From positions 1-30,325 of the forward strand of contig CAKUVM010000019.1 in NCBI GenBank assembly GCA_934699135.1: a DNA stretch of 30,325 nucleotides, in the 5' to 3' direction. This document shows positions 24,617 through 30,325 of this stretch, piece by piece. Position numbers and translations under genes: made by a program. Below the pieces are notes generated by a model. It worked only from the letters and a program-made list of their open reading frames with translations, made no database searches and was not told the origin of the DNA. Numbering within the stretch: the first letter of the stretch is position 1; the number at the start of each line of letters is the position of its first letter. Source of the DNA: an uncultured Bacteroidales bacterium (GTDB lineage: Bacteria; Bacteroidota; Bacteroidia; Bacteroidales; Marinilabiliaceae).

Positions 24617-25342
24617 ATGAAAAAGGCAATGACCGTGCTGGCACCCGTGGCGGCGCTTATTATGGCATGTGACGACGGCAGCGTGACAGACCCCGTCTAT
24701 GTAGACGACACCAAGACGTTTGCCGTGGAGATCCGAGGCACATTCCATGGCCTCGACCAGTGGGGCGACGGGCTGTTCCTCGCCCTGGCGGGATATGACG
24801 GCGAGAGCCGATACTCCACCATACAGAAAAACCTGCCGCAGACGGCGGACAAGGGAGTGGCCGACACCATCAGCATGAGCAAGATTCCGTCTTCCTCCAA
24901 GACCATTGAGATTGCCGTAGCGAACAACTTGCGCCAAAAAGTGGCCTCGCTGTTCTCTTATGAGATCCCGGAGGATCAACATCCTGACGACATCATAGAG
25001 ATTGACCTCGGCGACGTTGACGCCTCTATGTTTGGGGCAGTAGACAAGGCCGTCTTCCAAGACCTTAGCTGCGCCAGGTGTCACCAGGGAGACACCCCGG
25101 CGGCAGGGCTGAACCTGACATCGGCCAACGCCTGGGCCGCGCTCGTCAACCATCCGTCCGAGAAAGAGCCGGGCCAGACTCTGGTGAAACCAGGCGACGC
25201 CGAGGCCAGCTTCCTATATAAAGTCATAACGGACGGAGACGACAACGTCCATTACTCCCACCCCGGCCTCTTTGTGGAGGACGACGCCAAGCCTCTGCTC
25301 ACACTCATAAAAGCGTGGATTGACGGCGGGGCGAAAAACTGA
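24617..25342 (+). CDS. Mono-heme c-type cytochrome lipoprotein
   Basis: A 241-residue lipoprotein (lipobox LIMAC, C18, when started at ATG 24617; ATG 24608 is also in frame). The N-terminal ~125 residues look like a beta-sandwich with no family I recognise. The C-terminal ~90 residues form a cytochrome c-like domain: C152-A-R-C-H156, then LNLTSANAWAALVN, VKPGDAEASFLYKVI and a closing LLTLIKAWIDGGA. That layout resembles cytochrome domains of the planctomycete-cytochrome type, where a late helix ends W-I-D/E-x-G. It could carry electrons to or from the di-heme oxidoreductase two genes upstream. The heme motif is certain; the partner is inferred. Confidence 0.8.
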   Translation: MKKAMTVLAPVAALIMACDDGSVTDPVYVDDTKTFAVEIRGTFHGLDQWGDGLFLALAGYDGESRYSTIQKNLPQTADKGVADTISMSKIPSSSKTIEIAVANNLRQKVASLFSYEIPEDQHPDDIIEIDLGDVDASMFGAVDKAVFQDLSCARCHQGDTPAAGLNLTSANAWAALVNHPSEKEPGQTLVKPGDAEASFLYKVITDGDDNVHYSHPGLFVEDDAKPLLTLIKAWIDGGAKN

Positions 25343-25397
25343 CACATTCATTAGACAACAACACACCATACATTTCAAACACATACCCACAGGCACC

Positions 25398-26543
25398 ATG
25401 GACAAGAGACAATTCAGCAAACACGAGTGGCAAGACACTGGCGCGCGCGTTGAAATTTCAGCTTTTGAACCCGATGGCGGCGTGAGTGAATACCATGCCA
25501 TCATACACATCGAGCCGCGCGGAGAGATTTTCACAGACCAATACGCCCGCCTGCTGCGCGCCGAAGAGGCCTTGCTCGCCTTGCCCCGGCTCAGTGGCGC
25601 GAGCGTGGTCTTCAAACGCTACTTCCTCTCCGACGCCTGCAACCAAGTGCCGCTTATGACCGACCTTGGCGACGCAAGCGTCTCATTCATACAACAGCCG
25701 CCATTAGATGGCAGCAAAGTGGCCCTATGGGTCTACCTGCAAAAGGGCGTGGAGCTGCGCAGTGAGAATGGCGTGATCATAGTGGATCACAACGGCTACC
25801 GCCAGCTATGGAAGATGGGCATGACGAGCAACGTTGGCGACTCCGCCACGCAGACGCGCACCCTGCTGGAGCAGTATGAGGCCATGCTCGCGCGCTACGG
25901 GGCCACGATAGAGGCCAACAGCATCCGCACGTGGTTCTATGTCCGCGACGTGGATACGCAATATGCCGGCATGGTCAGGGCGCGCAAGGAGAATTTCGAG
26001 GCCAACGGGCTGACGCCACACACGCACTACATATCCTCCACCGGAATTGGCGGTCTGCCGGCCGACCCCAAAGCCATTATCCAACTCGGCACATTCTCGC
26101 TCCTCGGCTTCAAGCCCGAACAGCAACGCTACCTCTACGCCCTGAGCCACCTCAACAAGACCATCGAGTATGGCGTCACTTTTGAGCGCGGCACGCTGAT
26201 GGAGTATGGAGACCGCGGCCACATCTTCATCTCCGGCACCGCGTCAATAGACAACAAGGGCAACGTTCTCTACATTGGCGACATACGCCGTCAGACTATG
26301 AGGATGTGGGAGAATGTGGGGAAACTGCTCGAGGAGGGTGGCATGACGATGGACGACATCATGCAGATTGTCGTCTACCTGCGCGACACGGCGGACTACG
26401 ACATAGTGAGCCACATGTTCGCGGAGCGGTTCCCCTCCACGCCCTATGTGCTCACTCTCGCGCCCGTCTGCCGCCCGTCTTGGCTCATTGAGATGGAGTG
26501 CATAGCTGTTGACGGTCGCCACACCCGGTTTACCGACTTCTAG
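25398..26543 (+). CDS. Rid (YjgF/YER057c/UK114) family multi-domain protein
   Basis: A 381-residue cytoplasmic protein (no signal peptide) started at ATG 25398. The C-terminal domain (about 273-372) is clearly Rid-type: HIFISGTASID, QTMRMWENVGKLLEEGGM, DIMQIVVYLRD and a closing VCRPSWLIEMECIA. A second Rid-like half occurs at about 145-205 (TQTRTLLEQYEAMLARYGAT, then TWFYVRDV), and the first ~130 residues may be a third, degenerate copy. Single-domain Rid proteins deaminate reactive enamines. The SGTASI motif and multi-Rid layout recall the chorismatase (FkbO/Hyg5) branch, but key chorismatase blocks are not evident. It sits 55 bases after the mono-heme gene and 4 bases before ccsBA. Why it lies in a cytochrome cluster is unclear. 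Confidence 0.75.
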   Translation: MDKRQFSKHEWQDTGARVEISAFEPDGGVSEYHAIIHIEPRGEIFTDQYARLLRAEEALLALPRLSGASVVFKRYFLSDACNQVPLMTDLGDASVSFIQQPPLDGSKVALWVYLQKGVELRSENGVIIVDHNGYRQLWKMGMTSNVGDSATQTRTLLEQYEAMLARYGATIEANSIRTWFYVRDVDTQYAGMVRARKENFEANGLTPHTHYISSTGIGGLPADPKAIIQLGTFSLLGFKPEQQRYLYALSHLNKTIEYGVTFERGTLMEYGDRGHIFISGTASIDNKGNVLYIGDIRRQTMRMWENVGKLLEEGGMTMDDIMQIVVYLRDTADYDIVSHMFAERFPSTPYVLTLAPVCRPSWLIEMECIAVDGRHTRFTDF

Positions 26544-26547
26544 AGCC

Positions 26548-26781
26548 ATGCCGCGCTTCTCGTTGCGCCACGTGGCCGCGACGGCCTACGCCATTTTCGT
26601 CTTGGTCTTGGCCGCGGCCACGTTCGTAGAGTGGCGACACGGCACGGCGTTCGTCACGGATATGGTCTATGGCTCGTGGTGGTTCGCCGCCATAATGGCC
26701 GCAGTGGTCGTGCCGGGGATGGCTGTGGCCGCCAGGGCGTTGACCGGCAACTGGCGCGCCCTCATGCTTCACGCCTCATAG
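26548..26781 (+). pseudogene. CcsB/ResB part of a CcsBA fusion, 5' fragment ended by in-frame TAG
   Basis: The first 77 codons of a cytochrome c maturation protein, starting at ATG 26548 four bases after the Rid stop. It encodes two membrane segments (HVAATAYAIFVLVLAAATFV and WFAAIMAAVVVPGMAVAAR), as at the start of ResB/CcsB proteins, then LMLHAS and TAG at 26779-26781. The same frame continues directly with AIIAIGALVSKVFGTEGS, the natural continuation of this family. The stop is therefore a single-codon interruption and not a gene boundary. A change of one base from TTG (Leu) or a similar codon would explain it. Sequencing error, a true recent nonsense mutation and readthrough all remain possible. 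Confidence 0.8.
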
Positions 26782-28527
26782 GCCATCATAGCCATCGGGG
26801 CGTTGGTGAGCAAGGTGTTCGGCACCGAGGGAAGCCTCCACCTGCGCGAGGGGCAGGGGGCGGCATTGTTTGAGACGGCCAACGGGCCCCGCGCCCTGCC
26901 GACGGACATCAGGTTGGACTCATTCATTGTTAAGACCTACCCCCACACCGACGCTCCAATGGATTATGTGAGCCACCTCACCGTGAGCGGCGAACGGCGC
27001 ACCGTGTCAATGAATAACGTGCTTAACGTCAGAGGCTATCGCCTCTTTCAGAGTTGCTATGACACAGATGGCCTCGGCACGACACTGACCGTCAACCACG
27101 ACCCGTGGGGCATGGGTGTGACATATTTGGGCTACGCTTCGCTTGCCATCTCGCTCATCTTGGTTCTGACCAACCCTCGCGGCAGGTTTCGCCGCCTGCT
27201 GCGAGGCTCGGCCGTGGCCCTATGCCCATTGGCCATTCTCGCGTCCGTCACATCGTGCGCCAATGCTCAAGACGGACGTTCCGTGAACGCCACGCTGCCC
27301 ACAGACCAACAGGTGGCGCGATTTGAGAGCCTAAACGTGATATACGGGGGGCGCAATGCTCCAATAGGGGCCTATTGCGCGGACTTCTTGCTCAAAGTGA
27401 CCGGGCGCACGCAGTGGCGGGGGCTTAGCGCGGAGACCATAGTGCTTGGTTGGATGCTGACACCCTCGGAGTGGCAAGATGAGCCAATGATAAAGGTGAA
27501 AGACGAAGTGGCCGCCCGCGCCATGGGCGTCAGGGTGGAGGACGGCCACACGGCCGCGGCTTGGCTCTTCGACTCCGACAGCCACTACCGCCTCACTTCC
27601 TATCTGAGGCGCGGAGACAAGGTCGCTATTGACATAAACGATCGCCTGCAGGCCATCATTGCCCTCACCGACGGCTCCGCCTTTCGCCCTTCGGGCATTG
27701 GCATAGCCCCGTGGCGGCGAAACTTGGAGTTGACATATTGCCACTTGCAGCCCACGGCCGCGCTCTTCAAGATTGTCTTGGGCATCGGTGTCGTCATGCT
27801 GGCCATGGTCATATGGAGCCGTGGTGAGATGCCCGTCAGGCATCGCCGCCTCATGATGGTCGCCATGGCTTTGTGCGCCGCGCTCCAATTTGCCGCACTT
27901 GTCGCTAGGGGCCTCATTGCCGGCTGTTGGCCTCTCACCAATGGCTTCGAGACCATGCTCGTCTTGGCCCTCGGCATTGTCTTGGCCGGCTTGCCGCTTT
28001 GCCGTCGCCAGCCAGTGTTGGCGGCGGCATGCGCCGTCATGTCCGGCTTGGCGCTTTTGGTGGCGAGCATCGGGATGAGCAACCCGAACATAACTCCGCT
28101 CATGCCTGTGCTTCACTCGCCGTGGCTGAGCGTCCACGTGGCGTGCGTCATGACATCATATTCGCTTTTTAGCGTCATCATGCTCAACAGCGTCATCGCC
28201 TTGGCCAAAGGTGGCGAGGGGCAGGCCGCAGCTCTGCGAGTGTCGCTGCTGCTGCTCTACTTGGGCGTGGCCACGTTGGCCGCCGGCATATTCATCGGCG
28301 CTGTGTGGGCCAACGAGTCTTGGGGACGCTACTGGAGTTGGGACCCTAAAGAAGTGTGGGCGCTCATCACGCTTTTGGTCTACGCCGTACCGCTCCACCC
28401 TGCCATAGTGCCGGCCATCAGCCGCCCGCGCGTGGCGCACGCCTATCTCGCCGCCGCCTTCCTCTGCGTCTTGATGACGTATTTCGGTGTCAACTGCCTC
28501 CTTGGCGGCATGCACTCCTACGCATAA
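26782..28527 (+). CDS. Cytochrome c biogenesis protein CcsBA (ResB-CcsA fusion), main part after the TAG
   Basis: About 580 codons continuing in the same frame as the fragment before. The CcsB/ResB part ends with YRLFQSCYDTDGLG and VNHDPWGMGVTYLGYASL. A periplasmic region follows, then about eight membrane segments of CcsA carrying the heme-handling WWD motif WGRYWSWDP (28321-28347) with conserved histidines in flanking segments. System II CcsBA exports heme and ligates it to CXXCH cysteines of c-type cytochromes; the two upstream heme lipoproteins are natural clients. Restored to one frame the protein would be 659 residues. If the TAG is real, this part could only be made by reinitiation (for example TTG 26803) or readthrough. 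The absence of further stops indicates a recent lesion or an error. Confidence 0.85.
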   Translation, partial: AIIAIGALVSKVFGTEGSLHLREGQGAALFETANGPRALPTDIRLDSFIVKTYPHTDAPMDYVSHLTVSGERRTVSMNNVLNVRGYRLFQSCYDTDGLGTTLTVNHDPWGMGVTYLGYASLAISLILVLTNPRGRFRRLLRGSAVALCPLAILASVTSCANAQDGRSVNATLPTDQQVARFESLNVIYGGRNAPIGAYCADFLLKVTGRTQWRGLSAETIVLGWMLTPSEWQDEPMIKVKDEVAARAMGVRVEDGHTAAAWLFDSDSHYRLTSYLRRGDKVAIDINDRLQAIIALTDGSAFRPSGIGIAPWRRNLELTYCHLQPTAALFKIVLGIGVVMLAMVIWSRGEMPVRHRRLMMVAMALCAALQFAALVARGLIAGCWPLTNGFETMLVLALGIVLAGLPLCRRQPVLAAACAVMSGLALLVASIGMSNPNITPLMPVLHSPWLSVHVACVMTSYSLFSVIMLNSVIALAKGGEGQAAALRVSLLLLYLGVATLAAGIFIGAVWANESWGRYWSWDPKEVWALITLLVYAVPLHPAIVPAISRPRVAHAYLAAAFLCVLMTYFGVNCLLGGMHSYA

Positions 28528-28552
28528 CAAGCAGATTGACCATAGACAGTCC

Positions 28553-28582
28553 GTCCCGAACCAAAAGGTTCGGGACTTTTTT
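28553..28582 (+). terminator. Terminator of the cytochrome/imelysin cluster
   Basis: A perfect ten-base inverted repeat (28553-28562 with 28567-28576), loop aaaa, followed by six T. It closes the run that began near 18956. The next ~100 bases (28583-28682) hold nothing recognisable. Confidence 0.95.
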
Positions 28583-28682
28583 GCATCCACAGCGTAATCC
28601 CCTCTAGCCTGTCAATCTTATGCAGTTCAGTAGCCTGCCTTTAAACATCAACACCTTTCAGCAATTTCAAAACAAGTCTAAC

Positions 28683-28717
28683 AAAAAAGTCCTGACGGGA
28701 CGCACTCCCGCCAGGAC
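28683..28717 (-). terminator. Terminator of the BspA-like gene
   Basis: Arms 28689-28700 and 28706-28717 pair at 11 of 12 positions with loop cgcac. On the minus strand six T follow immediately (28683-28688 read as A on the plus strand). Confidence 0.9.
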
Positions 28718-28765
28718 GATAACTAAACGATAAGGCTATTAACAGTTTGGCAGACTGCCTCCAGC

Positions 28766-29371
28766 TCAACGTATCTGCACCTTCGCGCTGCTACCGCCCG
28801 CCGAGACCAGATAGATGCCTGGCGAGGCTATGGAGAGCGAGGCCGTGCGACCGGCGTAGAGGCGAAGGCCGCCGAGGGTGAACACCTCAACGTCGGTCTC
28901 GCCGTCGAACAGGATGTCGCGACCGTCAACGCGGACGCGCAGGCCACCGGCCTCGGGATCGGACAACGACGTGGGGTCGTCCGGCTCAACCTCCACGGGA
29001 TTAAGCGCAGGGTCGCCAATGACGTTGAACCGCCCCCAGACCCAGTGGTTCCGATAGGCCTCCACACTGCCCTCCGGCACGAGGAGCTTGATGGACTTCT
29101 TGGCGTACAGGTCGAAAGGATCCGCACCTTCACGTATTGCCTCTGGCGGAGTTATTGACTTACACACTAAACATTTTTCGCCCCATCTATTTGCATACCA
29201 TTCATGGAAAGAAAACGCATGATAGCCTATCTTTCGCAGATTGCGTCCTAGAAAGAGCGTGTCGCATTCATACCACACCTCTCCACCAAAAGCCTCCGAA
29301 CCAATCTCCTCACAAGCGTCCGGGATCTCTATCCGGTTCAGACGACAGCCATAGAAAGCCCGGTCCCAATC
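28766..29371 (-). pseudogene. BspA-like LRR surface protein, 3' part in the -1 frame
   Basis: About 201 codons open in the frame -1 relative to the 5' part, with no good start of their own (GTG 29278 is the first candidate). The reading begins DRAFYGCRLNRIEIPD, continues with LRR_5 repeats (EEIGSEAFGG, LGRNLRKIGYHAF), a linker rich in Pro/Asp, and a C-terminal beta domain: VEVFTLGGLRLYAG ... SPGIYLVSAGG, similar to T9SS sorting domains. It completes the protein whose 5' part stops at 29338. It is labelled pseudogene because the gene is split; a programmed frameshift would make it part of a functional 449-residue product. Confidence 0.75.
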
Positions 29372-30114
29372 TTTTTTATCGTCGCGGGAAGAGACAGATC
29401 ATTGCTAAATGAATAATGATGTGAGAAAGCGTCAGCACCTATGGCCACAATGCCGTCCTTGAAGTATTTTTCAAAACTGCCACGATAAGGGCAGACCAGA
29501 AGCGTGGTCCCCTCTGCGTCATACAAGCAAATGCCTTTATAATTTGAGAAATACGGACTTGCCTCATCCACCGATATCCGCTCTGCATATTTGGCGTTAT
29601 ACATTATATGCGGGTCGATATAGGAGACCGACTTAGGAATGACAATTCCTTTTATCAGCTCCGCGACATTTGCAAATGACCACGAATCTAGCTGATTAAT
29701 TTTAAGCGGATTGAGCTTATCGCGACGATAAACATTAGCGAACTCGGGGACCTTTAAGATAAAATCATAACCGCTCTTGCCAATATACCCGTCACCTCGC
29801 ATTTGCGAGCCATCAACCCATACGTATACTATGCCATTCACCAAGCCCACTGTGGTGTCGGACGTGCCATACGCCACAAACTGCAACTGAGCCCAATCGT
29901 CTATTGTGGTTTCCTTTATTGGCTTGTCCTTGCAACTAGTTCGAATGTTATAGAACTCAGCGGTCGTAACAGGTGTTTTCTCCGTCAATGAACCTAAAGT
30001 TGGCACTTCGGAGATTTCTGCCGTATCAATCCACGCCTTCCAAGAATAACTCTGCGCAAACGCCTCTACATAAACTAAAGTAAATAGCAACAATAACGTT
30101 ATGTGCCTTACCAT
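29338..30114 (-). CDS. BspA-like LRR surface protein, 5' part (frameshifted)
   Basis: 258 residues from ATG 30114. The signal peptide is MVRHITLLLLFTLVYVEAFA. A non-repeat domain follows (about 22-150), then BspA-type leucine-rich repeats of the LRR_5 kind: IKGIVIPKSVSYIDP, the block ISVDEASPYFSNYKGICLYD with TTLLVCPYRG, DGIVAIGADAFS, and LSLPATIKKIG. Immediately after this the frame changes: the in-frame codons give TGLSMAVV and TGA at 29338-29340, whereas the -1 frame continues the repeat. BspA-like proteins bind host or neighbouring-cell proteins at the surface. The gene has lower GC than the housekeeping genes in the window. Confidence 0.75.
   Translation of the reverse strand: MVRHITLLLLFTLVYVEAFAQSYSWKAWIDTAEISEVPTLGSLTEKTPVTTAEFYNIRTSCKDKPIKETTIDDWAQLQFVAYGTSDTTVGLVNGIVYVWVDGSQMRGDGYIGKSGYDFILKVPEFANVYRRDKLNPLKINQLDSWSFANVAELIKGIVIPKSVSYIDPHIMYNAKYAERISVDEASPYFSNYKGICLYDAEGTTLLVCPYRGSFEKYFKDGIVAIGADAFSHHYSFSNDLSLPATIKKIGTGLSMAVV
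29371..29377 (-). other. A AAA AAG slippery heptamer at the frame change of the BspA-like gene
   Basis: On the minus strand the codons read ATA AAA AAG, so A AAA AAG is in the correct phase for -1 ribosomal slippage, the same heptamer used in Escherichia coli dnaX. After slippage the next codons are GAT TGG GAC CGG, leading into the open 3' part. The zero-frame stop lies 10 codons beyond. Alternatively, one missing G in the GGG at 29365-29367 would give the family-typical IGDRAF sequence. Confidence 0.5.
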
Positions 30115-30136
30115 ATGTCTCTAATATTAAACGTCA

Positions 30137-30157
30137 TGGCAGGCTGATTGCCCGCCA
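30137..30157 (-). terminator. Weak hairpin between the edge gene and the BspA-like gene
   Basis: tggcaggc (30137-30144) and gcccgcca (30150-30157) pair at seven of eight positions. On the minus strand it lies 15 bases beyond the stop of the edge gene, but no real T run follows. It may be a weak terminator. Confidence 0.35.
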
Positions 30158-30172
30158 AGACTTAACTGAATA

Positions 30173-30325
30173 TTAATGCTTAACCACAAGGCGATAGCTC
30201 TTGGCTTCGCCGTTTTGACGGACAACCACGACAGCCGCGGAAGTCACCCGCCTGCTCATGGTGCCGTCGGTGAACTCAATGTATCCCCACAGCTGCCAGC
30301 GCATGGTGTTGGCGCCGTCGTTGAT
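30173..30325 (-). CDS. C-terminal end of an unidentified gene, cut by the window edge
   Basis: The last 50 codons of a minus-strand gene ending in TAA at 30173-30175. The readable sequence runs from INDGANTMRWQLWGYIEF to a closing SYRLVVKH; it is beta-strand-rich, with a WQLWGYIEF strand and an AVVVVRQNGE strand. It has normal codon use for this genome and is open to the edge, so it is probably real. The family cannot be named from this fragment. It is upstream of, and possibly co-transcribed with, the BspA-like gene 58 bases away. Confidence 0.6.
   Translation of the reverse strand: MNDGANTMRWQLWGYIEFTDGTMSRRVTSAAVVVVRQNGEAKSYRLVVKH

Noticed and set aside
25398..26543. Annotation as a chorismatase (FkbO/Hyg5).
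   Set aside because: SGTASI and multiple Rid units are suggestive, but the other characteristic chorismatase blocks were not seen, so only the Rid superfamily is claimed.
26779..26781. Amber recoding (pyrrolysine or TAG as a sense codon) in ccsBA.
   Set aside because: TAG ends at least five other genes in the window at natural C-termini, and no nearby machinery is seen. A point lesion or error is simpler.

Overview
The window is a GC-rich stretch of a Bacteroidales (Bacteroidota) chromosome; the family cannot be fixed from sequence alone. Evidence: no Shine-Dalgarno-like sites before the genes; several copies of the Bacteroidota -7 promoter element TAnnTTTG, one with a -33-like TTTA at the canonical 19-base spacing; a DUF6108-like gene; two proteins ending in type IX secretion (T9SS)-like sorting domains; a BspA-like leucine-rich-repeat protein; and a circularly permuted imelysin of the kind known from Bacteroides ovatus. 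TAA, TAG and TGA all serve as ordinary stops.

Layout. 1-123: tRNA-Val(GAC) and a terminator. 512-2859: a four-gene unit of ECF-type sigma factor, small one-pass membrane protein (anti-sigma-like), DUF6108-like secreted protein and outer-membrane beta-barrel. 2940-4220 (minus): glyA. 4342-4914: small helical-repeat protein. 4959-6959 (minus): operon pyrB-pyrI-flavin reductase. 7101-12764: operon of a secreted lysyl-endopeptidase-like serine protease, two tandem cyclophilin-type prolyl isomerases (one lipoprotein, one periplasmic) and a GH13 glycosidase without a signal peptide. 12854-13801: cysK with its own promoter. 13966-16401 (minus): rnr. 16559-18782: GNAT acetyltransferase, Rpn-type PD-(D/E)XK protein and SGNH-hydrolase lipoprotein.

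19008-28527 is the most distinctive part: porin - circularly permuted imelysin lipoprotein - di-heme oxidoreductase lipoprotein (two CXXCH) - second porin - mono-heme lipoprotein (one CXXCH) - Rid-family protein - CcsB/CcsA cytochrome c maturation fusion. All seven genes lie on one strand between a strong promoter-like element with upstream direct repeats and a strong terminator. The layout suggests a cell-envelope c-type cytochrome and iron-handling (or redox) module that carries its own heme-ligation factor. In this sequence the ccsBA frame is broken by one in-frame TAG.

28553-30325: terminators, then a minus-strand BspA-like surface protein split by a -1 frameshift that falls at an A AAA AAG slippery heptamer, then the 3' end of a further minus-strand gene cut by the window edge.
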